A DNA stretch of 27,376 bases from assembly GCA_964637485.1 (NCBI GenBank), contig CAZWUU010000008.1, positions 1 to 27,376 of the forward strand, written 5' to 3'. Position numbers and translations under genes: made by a program. Shown one piece after another: positions 1 to 5,902 of the stretch. The notes under the pieces were generated by a model, which worked only from the letters and a program-made list of their open reading frames with translations, searched no databases and was not told the origin of the DNA. Each line of letters starts with the position of its first letter. Within the stretch, counting starts at the first letter, position 1. This DNA comes from C7867-002 sp964637485 (GTDB lineage Bacteria > Patescibacteriota > Minisyncoccia > Phycocordibacterales > PALSA-1337).

Positions 1-116
1 GCGAACAAACCACGAGGCGACGGGCGGAGGTAGACACGCCCTTAGTCTGCCAAGCGGTCACGCTCTACTTTCTCGAAAGGGCTGAGGCGCAGGAGGCAAA
101 GAAACATCCATCGTAA
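1..116. other. GC-rich left edge, unassigned
   Basis: This stretch is clearly richer in G and C than the genes to its right. It contains a short complementary pair (GGGCG near 24-28 with CGCCC near 38-42) and a longer-range pair (GCCCTT near 39-44 with AAGGGC near 77-82), so it could be the tail of a structured RNA. One frame is open from base 3 to a TAA at 114-116 (37 codons), so it could equally be the C-terminal end of a protein entering from the left. I recognise neither: no match to tRNA, rRNA, tmRNA or RNase P signatures is visible. Confidence 0.3.
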
Positions 117-148
117 TATTTTAGGATTACCCTTGTTTGTTTAGAAAA

Positions 149-157
149 TGATATAAT
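149..157 (+). promoter_or_regulatory. Extended -10 promoter, leaderless
   Basis: TG at 149-150, one base, then a perfect TATAAT at 152-157. The last T is exactly 7 nt before the ATG at 164, so transcription is expected to start on the start codon. No convincing -35 box is seen, as is common for extended -10 promoters. Confidence 0.75.
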
Positions 158-163
158 CGGCGC

Positions 164-1438
164 ATGATAACTAATAATATTACTTCGCATCTCGATAAAA
201 CAAAGATTGACCCATCATGGTCATTCTCTGATAAAACGCGCAAAGACACCGCGTATATTACACATGGTTATCATCGTTACCCTGCAAAATTTATTCCACA
301 AGTGGTTTCTCGTTTGGTAGAAAGATACACAAAATCAGGAGATTTGGTAGCTGACCCTTTCGGAGGTTGTGGTACGACTCTCGTCGAATCAAAAGTTATG
401 GGAAGGCCTTCAATTGCCGTTGACATTAACCCTGTAGCTGTTCTTATAACAAAAGCCAAAATAACACCAATTGATCCAGAAAAACTTGAGAAAGAATTCG
501 GAGCTATTCAGAAGAGGCTCGAGACTTATAATGTGAAGACGAAAGTCAAAGCTCCTCAGCATGAAAGAATTGATTATTGGTTTAAGCCCGAGGAAAAAAG
601 AAGACTCGCCTTTATTTATGCTGAAATAGTGAAAGTTCAGGATCGAAATGTGCAGGATTTCTTGTTTTGTGGTTTCTCGAACATTTTGAAGAATTGCTCA
701 ATCTGGTTGCAAAAGAGTAATAAGCCAACTCGTGATCTAGAGAAGAAACCATCAGAACCTATCAGAACATTTCTTAAACAGATAAAGATGATGTCGCGAG
801 GCAATGCTAATTTATTTAGACTGCTATCCGAGAAAAAATATCTTAAAGTATCAAGTAAGGTTGTATGTACAGATGCGAGGACAATTCCCGCTCACGACAA
901 TAGTGTTAGTTTGATTGTTACTTCTCCGCCATACGTTACGTCTTACGAGTATGCAGACCTTCATCAACTTACTGCCTTGTGGCTGGAATATACGAAAGAC
1001 ATAAATGATTTTAGAAAACGTTTTATTGGAACCTCATATCACAGCAAGAAAAATCTGATTTTGAATAGTTCAATTGCCGAAGATATCAGAGAGGAATTAT
1101 TGAAGATTGATCGCAAAACAGCCGAGGAGGTATCGACATATTTTAGTGAGATGAACCAAGTGTTTGTTGAAATGAAGCGTATGCTTAAGAAGGGCGGGAA
1201 GACCTGTATCGTTGTCGGGAACACCAGTTTGCAAGGAGTTAAGATACTTAACGCGGAAGTATTTGTTGAACAGTTGCAAAATTTGGGATTAAAAGTTGCT
1301 GACATAATAAAAAGGGAGATACCGTCAAAAAATTTACCTTCAGTTAGAGATAAAAAGACGGGAAAGTTTGCAAGCATAACTGATAAGAATAAAGTATCGG
1401 CTTATCCAACCGAATATATATTAGTAATGGAAAAATAA
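164..1438 (+). CDS. Site-specific DNA methyltransferase (TSPPY type)
   Basis: A 424-residue amino-methyltransferase that should transfer a methyl group from S-adenosylmethionine to an exocyclic amino group in DNA. The SAM-binding motif DPFGGCGTT is at residues 64-72, followed by an acidic DINP at 87-90. The catalytic motif TSPPY is at 253-257; SPPY favours N4-cytosine over N6-adenine methylation, but this is not decisive. The long spacer between the motifs suggests target recognition lies there or in the C-terminal third. The N-terminal HRYPAKFIP stretch (37-45) is typical of a family of stand-alone modification enzymes. It is the first gene of a three-gene restriction-modification operon, with only 4 nt to the next start. 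The leaderless promoter fixes the ATG. Confidence 0.88.
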   Translation: MITNNITSHLDKTKIDPSWSFSDKTRKDTAYITHGYHRYPAKFIPQVVSRLVERYTKSGDLVADPFGGCGTTLVESKVMGRPSIAVDINPVAVLITKAKITPIDPEKLEKEFGAIQKRLETYNVKTKVKAPQHERIDYWFKPEEKRRLAFIYAEIVKVQDRNVQDFLFCGFSNILKNCSIWLQKSNKPTRDLEKKPSEPIRTFLKQIKMMSRGNANLFRLLSEKKYLKVSSKVVCTDARTIPAHDNSVSLIVTSPPYVTSYEYADLHQLTALWLEYTKDINDFRKRFIGTSYHSKKNLILNSSIAEDIREELLKIDRKTAEEVSTYFSEMNQVFVEMKRMLKKGGKTCIVVGNTSLQGVKILNAEVFVEQLQNLGLKVADIIKREIPSKNLPSVRDKKTGKFASITDKNKVSAYPTEYILVMEK

Positions 1439-1442
1439 TACT

Positions 1443-2111
1443 ATGACAATAAATGACCTTATAAAAATTTACGAAACAAAGAAAGCAAAATACGGTATTG
1501 AAGCATACAGGCATATTTCGAATGTTCTGAAAGAAGCCAAGGAACAGCATAGTAAAGATTTTACTGGAGATGATCATGAACAGTCATGGCGCGCCTTTAA
1601 AGGGAAAAATCTTGAAAAACTAATCGAGTACATTATTACTGATGAAGTCAGAGCGCTTAATCTAGAGGTTATAAATGGGAATAGTCTTGAAAGAACTAAC
1701 GGTTCGAATCTTTCAAAGGAATTGAGTTTGGTTAAGCGAAATTTGATAGTGGATTATGGAGAATTTGGCTCACACCTACCCGATGTTGATCTTATAATTT
1801 TTAATCCGAAAACCAGCAGAGTTGTCGCAGTGTTATCAAGCAAGGTGACATTGCGAGAAAGAGTTGCTCAGACAGGATATTGGAAGATTAAATTGGCATC
1901 AGATCAAGCAACCAAACATATAAAGGTTTATTTCGTGACACCAGATGAAGATGGAACACTTACAATAAAATCTCCGACGAAAAAGGGTCGCGCTATCGTT
2001 GAAATCGTTACTGATGGTGGCTATGTTTTGAGCGAAACAAATATTGAGGAAAGTGAAAAGGTTAAGATGTTCGACAAATTTATTGATGATCTGAAAAAAT
2101 TACTAAAATGA
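1443..2111 (+). CDS. Type II restriction endonuclease, CCGG-family (BsaWI-like)
   Basis: A 222-residue protein sitting between two DNA methyltransferases, the expected place for a cognate restriction enzyme. Visible features fit the PD-(D/E)XK enzymes that recognise CCGG-centred sites: E58 in a helix after the QSWRAFKGK segment, PD at 113-114, then a strand carrying SSK at 132-134, and R138-E139-R140 straight after it. An S-x-K followed by R-x-(D/E)-R-like residues is the known catalytic and CCGG-reading arrangement in NgoMIV, Cfr10I and relatives, and the N-terminal half resembles BsaWI. The exact target is not readable from sequence. The gene has no Shine-Dalgarno and is probably translated by coupling to the upstream methyltransferase. 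Its TGA stop is in frame with the next gene (see findings). Confidence 0.72.
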   Translation: MTINDLIKIYETKKAKYGIEAYRHISNVLKEAKEQHSKDFTGDDHEQSWRAFKGKNLEKLIEYIITDEVRALNLEVINGNSLERTNGSNLSKELSLVKRNLIVDYGEFGSHLPDVDLIIFNPKTSRVVAVLSSKVTLRERVAQTGYWKIKLASDQATKHIKVYFVTPDEDGTLTIKSPTKKGRAIVEIVTDGGYVLSETNIEESEKVKMFDKFIDDLKKLLK

Positions 2112-2114
2112 TCT

Positions 2115-2795
2115 ATGTCTACAAAGAATCTCATAATAGAATCAACAACTCTTTGGGATTTTCCAACTCAGAATTATGGAGATAAGCCTCACGGAAATAA
2201 CAAATATAACGGCGTAACGCCGGCTTTTGTCATTTGGAATTTATTGCAGAGATATACAAAAGAAAATGATTTGGTCGTCGATCCCATGTGCGGAAGCGGG
2301 ACGACAATTGATGTGGCCAAAGAATTGAATAGAAAAGTGATCGGCTACGATTTAAATATTACTAGACCAGATATCATAAGGAATGATTCCCGTAAAATTC
2401 CTCTTATGGATAATTCAGTAGATTTTGTTTTCATTGACTCGCCATATTCTGATAACATCAAATATTCGGACGATCTTCGTTGTATTGGAAAAATATCCTG
2501 TGAAAAGGAAGAATTTTATGATGAATTAGAAAAAACTGCTCGAGAGATCGAAAGAATACTGAAACCTGGAAAAGTGATGGGTTGGGTAATAGCGGATCAA
2601 TGGATAAAAAAGAAGTTTACAGCTGTTGGCCTGTTAATGTGGCAGAGATTGGAGAAATATTTTGAGCCGATGGACATTGTTTGTCTCACTCGTCATAATC
2701 AAACATCAAATACGGGGATATGGCATGATAGGGCAAGACAGTATAATTTCTATCTACGTGGATTTAAGTATCTTTTCATAATGAGAAAAAGATAA
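2115..2795 (+). CDS. Second, small DNA methyltransferase (DSPY type)
   Basis: A 226-residue SAM-dependent DNA methyltransferase. It has motif I DPMCGSGTT at 56-64, an acidic residue in GYDLN at 77-81, and a motif IV-like DSPY at 108-111 followed by a tyrosine- and aspartate-rich segment. The protein is close to a bare catalytic domain, with little room for a separate target-recognition domain. It closes the restriction-modification operon, 3 nt after the endonuclease stop, and is followed by a hairpin terminator. It may protect the other strand or an alternative base of the same site, or act independently. The catalytic assignment is secure; the base modified is not. Confidence 0.82.
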   Translation: MSTKNLIIESTTLWDFPTQNYGDKPHGNNKYNGVTPAFVIWNLLQRYTKENDLVVDPMCGSGTTIDVAKELNRKVIGYDLNITRPDIIRNDSRKIPLMDNSVDFVFIDSPYSDNIKYSDDLRCIGKISCEKEEFYDELEKTAREIERILKPGKVMGWVIADQWIKKKFTAVGLLMWQRLEKYFEPMDIVCLTRHNQTSNTGIWHDRARQYNFYLRGFKYLFIMRKR

Positions 2796-2827
2796 GATTA
2801 TGTAATCGGAAGCATGTACAACAACGG

Positions 2828-2851
2828 CTACGTGGAAATACGTAGTTTTTT
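2828..2851 (+). terminator. Rho-independent terminator of the R-M operon
   Basis: A 6-bp stem CTACGT (2828-2833) and ACGTAG (2840-2845) around a six-base loop is followed directly by six T residues. It lies 33 nt after the second methyltransferase. Confidence 0.8.
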
Positions 2852-2890
2852 GCTTAGGCACATATTATCCACACAGCGCGAATAACTGTG

Positions 2891-2919
2891 TTGACTTTTG
2901 GTCGGAAATCGTCTAAGAT
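2891..2919 (+). promoter_or_regulatory. Full -35/-10 promoter
   Basis: TTGACT (2891-2896), a 17-nt spacer, then TAAGAT (2914-2919). This is the cleanest two-box promoter in the window. The predicted start near 2926 gives a leader of about 38 nt before the next gene. Confidence 0.72.
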
Positions 2920-2963
2920 GGTACTTAAAGGTCGGGAACATTAACAACTAATAAAGAAAATCT

Positions 2964-3344
2964 ATGTCAAACAGCTTTAGTTTTGAGGAATTTACCTCAT
3001 TTAAGGGTAAGTTTGCTGCAAAAATCAGTCTTGTTAAAGCAGGCGGATTTGGCTTCTCGGCAGGGTTGTTCAATAAGTATGGGCTGAAGGATTCTACAGC
3101 GATAAAATTGTTCTACGACAAGGAAAAGATGGCTGTTGGATTCAAGTTTCTAAAAACGCAGGAGAGCGGCTCGGTTAAATTGAAAAAAAGAGAAGATACA
3201 GGTGGGTATTTATCCGCAATTTCCTTTCTGAATAAATATAATATCGATTCGAAGAAATATTCAGGACGATATGATCCGCAAGAAGTTAAAGATGACAATC
3301 TTGGAAGACTGTTTGTGATTGAATTGAACGAGCATGCACAATAA
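2964..3344 (+). CDS. Hypothetical protein, 126 aa
   Basis: I do not recognise this protein. It is soluble-looking, basic in the middle (a KLKKRE cluster) and lacks signal peptide, membrane segments and cysteines. A glycine-rich segment near residues 27-34 and alternating hydrophobic residues suggest a small alpha/beta fold. It has its own two-box promoter with an untranslated leader and is closed by a hairpin, so it forms a single-gene transcription unit just downstream of the restriction-modification operon. No strong Shine-Dalgarno is visible (only purine-rich AAAGAAAA). The location hints at an accessory role, but nothing in the sequence shows a function. Confidence 0.65.
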   Translation: MSNSFSFEEFTSFKGKFAAKISLVKAGGFGFSAGLFNKYGLKDSTAIKLFYDKEKMAVGFKFLKTQESGSVKLKKREDTGGYLSAISFLNKYNIDSKKYSGRYDPQEVKDDNLGRLFVIELNEHAQ

Positions 3345-3361
3345 TTTCAAATTCAAAAAGC

Positions 3362-3386
3362 CAGAAAGCGGAAACTTTCTGACTTT
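3362..3386 (+). terminator. Hairpin terminator (weak T tract)
   Basis: CAGAAAG (3362-3368) pairs with CTTTCTG (3375-3381) around CGGAAA. An outer AAAG/CTTT pair extends the stem across one mismatch. The T run is short, so termination may be inefficient. Confidence 0.55.
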
Positions 3387-3457
3387 ATGAAGATTATTCA
3401 TCTATCCCAACAGTGGTGATGTCTACTTAAGAGGCAGAGTCGCCCACTAATGTGATG

Positions 3458-3489
3458 CCTTTCGGCTATGATTAAGTATAGCCGAAAGG
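3458..3489 (+). promoter_or_regulatory. 12-bp perfect hairpin covering a ribosome-binding site
   Basis: CCTTTCGGCTAT (3458-3469) and ATAGCCGAAAGG (3478-3489) form a perfect 12-bp stem with an 8-nt loop. The right arm contains GAAAGG, the only plausible Shine-Dalgarno for the TTG start at 3496, six bases downstream. Transcripts that begin upstream would have this site sequestered. A TATGAT at 3467-3472 could instead drive a short transcript starting near 3479 that cannot form the stem. The element could also act as a terminator, but no proper T run follows. Confidence 0.55.
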
Positions 3490-3495
3490 TTAATT

Positions 3496-3792
3496 TTGAG
3501 CAAAGACGTGAGTTCATTTACTGTGAGAGTGGAACTTCATAGCAATGTGTATCCAAATTTTGAAGTTTTACATCGCGCAATGGCCAGTGAAGGCTTCAGT
3601 AGGACAATAACTTCTGATGATGGTGCATCGTATCATCTTCCGCGAGCTGAATACGATATATACACAACCATGACTCGTTCAGAAGTCCTAAATTCTGCAA
3701 AAAGAGCTGTAACTACTACAGGTCAGACCGCAGAAATTCTTGTGACAGAAGCAAGCGGACGTACTTGGAGTGGTTTGACGCCAGTTAAATAG
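3496..3792 (+). CDS. Small protein resembling the DUF2622/GhoS family
   Basis: A 98-residue protein starting at TTG, chosen because GAAAGG lies six bases upstream and the next methionine (residue 29) would cut into the conserved-looking N-terminus. The FTVRVELH beginning, a central GFSRTITSDDG with YHLPRAEYD, and a C-terminal ILVTEASGRTW resemble, from memory, small proteins assigned to DUF2622, the family that gave its name to the GhoS antitoxin of the E. coli GhoT/GhoS type V system. E. coli GhoS is an endoribonuclease of the same length that cleaves its toxin mRNA. The assignment is by recollection, not search. I see no small membrane toxin (GhoT-like) gene nearby, so a toxin-antitoxin role is not supported by context. 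Expression is probably controlled by the hairpin over its ribosome-binding site. Confidence 0.55.
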   Translation: MSKDVSSFTVRVELHSNVYPNFEVLHRAMASEGFSRTITSDDGASYHLPRAEYDIYTTMTRSEVLNSAKRAVTTTGQTAEILVTEASGRTWSGLTPVK

Positions 3793-3802
3793 TTAAAGAC
3801 GA

Positions 3803-3835
3803 AGTCTCGTTATGTGTACAGTAGCGAGGCTTTTT
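3803..3835 (+). terminator. Rho-independent terminator
   Basis: AGTCTCG (3803-3809) pairs with CGAGGCT (3825-3831), with one G-U pair, and is followed by a run of five T (3831-3835). It closes the GhoS-like gene. Confidence 0.65.
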
Positions 3836-3842
3836 CTGTACA

Positions 3843-3851
3843 TGATAAAAT
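3843..3851 (+). promoter_or_regulatory. Candidate extended -10 promoter
   Basis: TG at 3843-3844, one base, then TAAAAT at 3846-3851, matching the style used elsewhere in the window. Here no start codon follows at 7 nt. If active, the transcript carries a leader of about 118 nt before the GIY-YIG gene. Confidence 0.4.
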
Positions 3852-3879
3852 AGTTGCAACAGCGTCCCATCCGGCCAGC

Positions 3880-3944
3880 CCTTCGATTTTCACTTCGCAA
3901 AAATCTCAGGGTCTTCGACTCTCGCATACTGCGAAAATCGAAGG
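3880..3944. repeat. 12-bp inverted repeat upstream of the GIY-YIG gene
   Basis: CCTTCGATTTTC (3880-3891) is perfectly complementary to GAAAATCGAAGG (3933-3944), 41 nt apart. An alternative inner pairing exists: TTCGCA (3894-3899) with TGCGAA (3930-3935). Just downstream, at 3952-3963, is the mirror-symmetric GAGCGAAGCGAG, related to motifs at 12518-12527 and, in reverse complement, 27348-27360. It is either a structured mRNA leader or a dispersed repeat. Confidence 0.55.
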
Positions 3945-3975
3945 CTCTGACGAGCGAAGCGAGGATGAGAAATCT

Positions 3976-4233
3976 ATGAAATGTTACGTATATATTTTAA
4001 GATGTGCCGACGACAGTCTTTATGTCGGATGCACGAATAATCTCGATAGACGATTAAAGCAACATAATGAATCAAAGTACGGCGCACATTACACAAAAAT
4101 TAGAAGACCTGTAAGTTTGATCTATGCGGAATGTCATAATACTCTGAGACAAGCCAGACGGCGTGAAGCAGAAATAAAAGGTTGGAGAAGAGAAAAGAAA
4201 CTGATGCTGGTTGAGTCTAGAAATGCAGTCTAG
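3976..4233 (+). CDS. Small GIY-YIG domain protein (YhbQ/UPF0213-like)
   Basis: An 85-residue single-domain GIY-YIG protein. The first strand motif reads YVYIL (4-8) and the second YVG (16-18), then NNLDRRLKQHN with the conserved arginines at 25-26, and a glutamate-rich helix ending EAEIKGW (64-70) that supplies the usual metal-binding acid. Small stand-alone members are usually annotated as UPF0213 or YhbQ; a nuclease activity is suggested by the fold but rarely proven. The reading frame stays open upstream, but that part runs through an inverted repeat and lacks GIY-YIG similarity, so the ATG at 3976 is preferred. A GAGG lies 12-15 nt upstream. Confidence 0.82.
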   Translation: MKCYVYILRCADDSLYVGCTNNLDRRLKQHNESKYGAHYTKIRRPVSLIYAECHNTLRQARRREAEIKGWRREKKLMLVESRNAV

Positions 4234-4316
4234 ATATTAACGGTTATGACAAGGGAGTTTCTTATGGACCAGTGATCCTGTCGATGTTGTGAACATGTCA
4301 TAAACTATGCTCGGTG

Positions 4317-4322
4317 TATAAT
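4317..4322 (+). promoter_or_regulatory. -10 promoter element
   Basis: A perfect TATAAT lies 17 nt before the ATG at 4339. The predicted transcript starts near 4329, leaving a leader of about 10 nt. Confidence 0.55.
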
Positions 4323-4338
4323 AGAATCATCAAGTATT

Positions 4339-4818
4339 ATGCATATTAATGTGGATTTTTCCAGAAAATTAATAAAGGGTCGTATCACTGAGGTTATTTT
4401 CGAACAGATGATTCGAGAAGAAGAGAGATATACAGTAATTCCTTTTGGCTATGAGCATACAACTCCGACTCTTGCACAATATCGACATATATCAGAAGTG
4501 CCGAAGGTAATTGATAACATATCTGAAGCGCCAGACTTCGCACTAATATCTGAAGATAAAACAAAAATATATCTTGTCGAGGTCAAATATCAGAGAAAGT
4601 TTAGTTTTCAAGACATTAAGAGTAATTGTTTGAAACTGCTGAAACGCTGGGAATCGCCGTGGATGTTTGTGGCGACACCAGAAAGATTCTACTGTGAAAG
4701 ATGTAGCACTATTGTAGAGAGGGGTGACATAAACCAATTGCCTGAAGCTTGGGTAAGCACAGATAGACAGACTGAATATCTGAAATTGCTAAATGAATTT
4801 GAGAAGGGGAAATATTGA
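4339..4818 (+). CDS. Putative PD-(D/E)XK family nuclease-like protein
   Basis: A 159-residue protein with the layout of a PD-(D/E)XK nuclease core: an N-terminal helix GRITEVIFEQMI carrying E18, the acidic strand APDFALI with D66 (a true PD), a turn, then YLVEVKY with E81-V82-K83. Spacing and secondary-structure pattern match the family, which includes restriction enzymes, repair nucleases and defence effectors. A CxxC at 119-122 near the C-terminus could bind a metal or stabilise the fold. It sits at the end of the accessory stretch, with its own -10 box and a shared downstream hairpin. The substrate is unknown. Confidence 0.6.
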   Translation: MHINVDFSRKLIKGRITEVIFEQMIREEERYTVIPFGYEHTTPTLAQYRHISEVPKVIDNISEAPDFALISEDKTKIYLVEVKYQRKFSFQDIKSNCLKLLKRWESPWMFVATPERFYCERCSTIVERGDINQLPEAWVSTDRQTEYLKLLNEFEKGKY

Positions 4819-4861
4819 CAAGTTTGATCGACCGCATGAATTCCTCATGTTTTAAACTAAA

Positions 4862-4882
4862 AAGCACCTCATTGAGGTGCTT
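4862..4882. terminator. Bidirectional hairpin terminator
   Basis: AAGCACCTC (4862-4870) and GAGGTGCTT (4874-4882) form a 9-bp stem with a 3-nt loop between two convergent genes. On the minus strand the stem runs into a T-rich tail (TTTTTAGTTT), so it works best for the gene at 4906-5169. Confidence 0.8.
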
Positions 4883-4905
4883 CGTGAGATGTGAGCTAGC
4901 ACGTG

Positions 4906-5169
4906 TCAGGCCGCTTCGGCGACGATTTTGATTTCGCAGAAAGATGCGCCCTGCCAGATCGGATCCTTTCGAAATTCATCGGATGAGTATCTCCATTTAA
5001 TCTTGAAATTTTCGCGGATGAGAGCCGCATGCTCTTCTGCCGATAGAGGTCCACTGAATACAGCTGCTTCTGCTCGAGATCCGATACCGCAGGTTGCATT
5101 TGCGTGATAACCGACAACAGTTCCCGAAGGGAGAACGTATTTAAACACAAGCTTATTTTGAGTGTTCAT
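4906..5169 (-). CDS. Hypothetical protein, 87 aa
   Basis: I do not recognise this protein. The start at 5169 gives MNTQNKLVFKY and lies about 10 nt after the predicted transcription start, so the longer frame beginning at 5229 is rejected because it would run through the promoter. The protein looks soluble, with a beta-rich N-terminal half (residues 6-20 alternate hydrophobic and polar) and a charged helix near 41-54 (LSAEEHAALIRENF). It has a well-formed two-box promoter with a palindrome between the boxes and a strong terminator, so it is a self-contained, probably regulated, single-gene unit. Function unknown. Confidence 0.6.
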   Translation of the reverse strand: MNTQNKLVFKYVLPSGTVVGYHANATCGIGSRAEAAVFSGPLSAEEHAALIRENFKIKWRYSSDEFRKDPIWQGASFCEIKIVAEAA

Positions 5170-5185
5170 GTGCAGGTTCCCGAAA

Positions 5186-5213
5186 ACAATAGCACACGAA
5201 ATGTGTGAGTCAA
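5186..5213 (-). promoter_or_regulatory. Promoter with palindromic spacer
   Basis: On the minus strand, TTGACT (5213-5208), a 16-nt spacer, then extended -10 TGCTATTGT ending at 5186. The spacer contains CACAC-n5-GTGTG, a perfect inverted repeat placed where a repressor could block RNA polymerase. Confidence 0.6.
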
Positions 5214-5247
5214 TGAACAGTGCCAACAAATCAGGCGAGTATTTGTG

Positions 5248-5253
5248 TATAAT
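5248..5253 (+). promoter_or_regulatory. -10 promoter, leaderless
   Basis: A perfect TATAAT ends 7 nt before the ATG at 5260. It overlaps an in-frame GTG at 5245, which is therefore rejected as the start. Confidence 0.72.
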
Positions 5254-5259
5254 CAGTCA

Positions 5260-5844
5260 ATGAAATCACCAGTTAAAATCACAATATATTCTGTCCTAGT
5301 ATTAGCGTGTATATTTATCGTCGTTTACTTTGGCATTAAATATGAATATGAGGATGTCCAGAACAGCGTATCAGATCACAGGAATATTTCTTACAGTATC
5401 GATGGAAGAGACACAAAATTAGTAGATGGTATCGGTAGGTATAGCTTTTCTACCAGTTCTGCATCGGAATTTGTAGTTCGCTATTTTGGAAATGAACTTA
5501 CCACAGATCTCAATAATGACGGCAGAGATGACGTGGTTTTTCTGCTAACTAGTAATTCGGGAGGGTCTGGAACATTTTATTATGCTGTATCAGCATTAAA
5601 TACTCCGAACGGTTATATTGGCTCAGACGGGTACCTTCTGGGGGATCGCATCGCTCCGCAGACTATAAATGTGAGCCAAAATCCCAAACATAAAAATGTA
5701 ATTGTTGTAAACTATGCTGACAGAAATCCTGGCGAGCCGATGACTGCTTCTCCATCGGTCGGTAAAAGTGCTTATTTAAAGCTGGATACTCAAGACATGA
5801 GGTGGGGTATAGTTGTTGCTGATTTCGAAGGGGAGTCCAGATAG
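5260..5844 (+). CDS. Membrane-anchored extracytoplasmic protein, EF-hand-like loop
   Basis: A 194-residue protein with one N-terminal hydrophobic segment (about residues 6-25), which should act as an uncleaved anchor with the rest outside the cytoplasm. Around residues 81-91 it carries DLNNDGRDD, matching the DxNxDGxxD calcium-loop pattern seen in EF-hand, dockerin and FG-GAP/VCBS-type proteins, followed by a serine/glycine-rich turn. Function is unknown. It is transcribed away from the preceding gene by a leaderless promoter and is followed 58 nt later by another single-anchor protein and a multi-pass protein, suggesting a membrane-surface group. Confidence 0.65.
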   Translation: MKSPVKITIYSVLVLACIFIVVYFGIKYEYEDVQNSVSDHRNISYSIDGRDTKLVDGIGRYSFSTSSASEFVVRYFGNELTTDLNNDGRDDVVFLLTSNSGGSGTFYYAVSALNTPNGYIGSDGYLLGDRIAPQTINVSQNPKHKNVIVVNYADRNPGEPMTASPSVGKSAYLKLDTQDMRWGIVVADFEGESR

Positions 5845-5890
5845 GCCATGTAAAAGACTGGTCGCTATTGAACAATCAGCTATATTGCAG

Positions 5891-5896
5891 TATAAT
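5891..5896 (+). promoter_or_regulatory. -10 promoter, leaderless
   Basis: A perfect TATAAT ends 7 nt before the ATG at 5903, in the short gap after the preceding gene. Confidence 0.7.
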
Positions 5897-5902
5897 TTTT
5901 GC

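Noticed and set aside
3814..3975. N-terminal extension of the GIY-YIG protein
   Set aside because: The extra codons run through a terminator tail and a 12-bp inverted repeat, and the conserved domain begins right after the ATG at 3976.
3793..3975. A GhoT-like small membrane toxin gene next to the GhoS-like gene
   Set aside because: Only a 13-codon frame within the terminator (ATG at 3812) was found; it is too short and lacks GhoT features.
4896..5150. Alternative 84-codon minus-strand frame overlapping the 87-residue gene
   Set aside because: The chosen frame starts right after a strong promoter and ends before the terminator; the alternative starts further inside and looks like out-of-frame translation.
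5245..5259. GTG start five codons upstream for the EF-hand-like protein
   Set aside because: The codons overlap the TATAAT box, and the ATG at 5260 is exactly 7 nt from that box.
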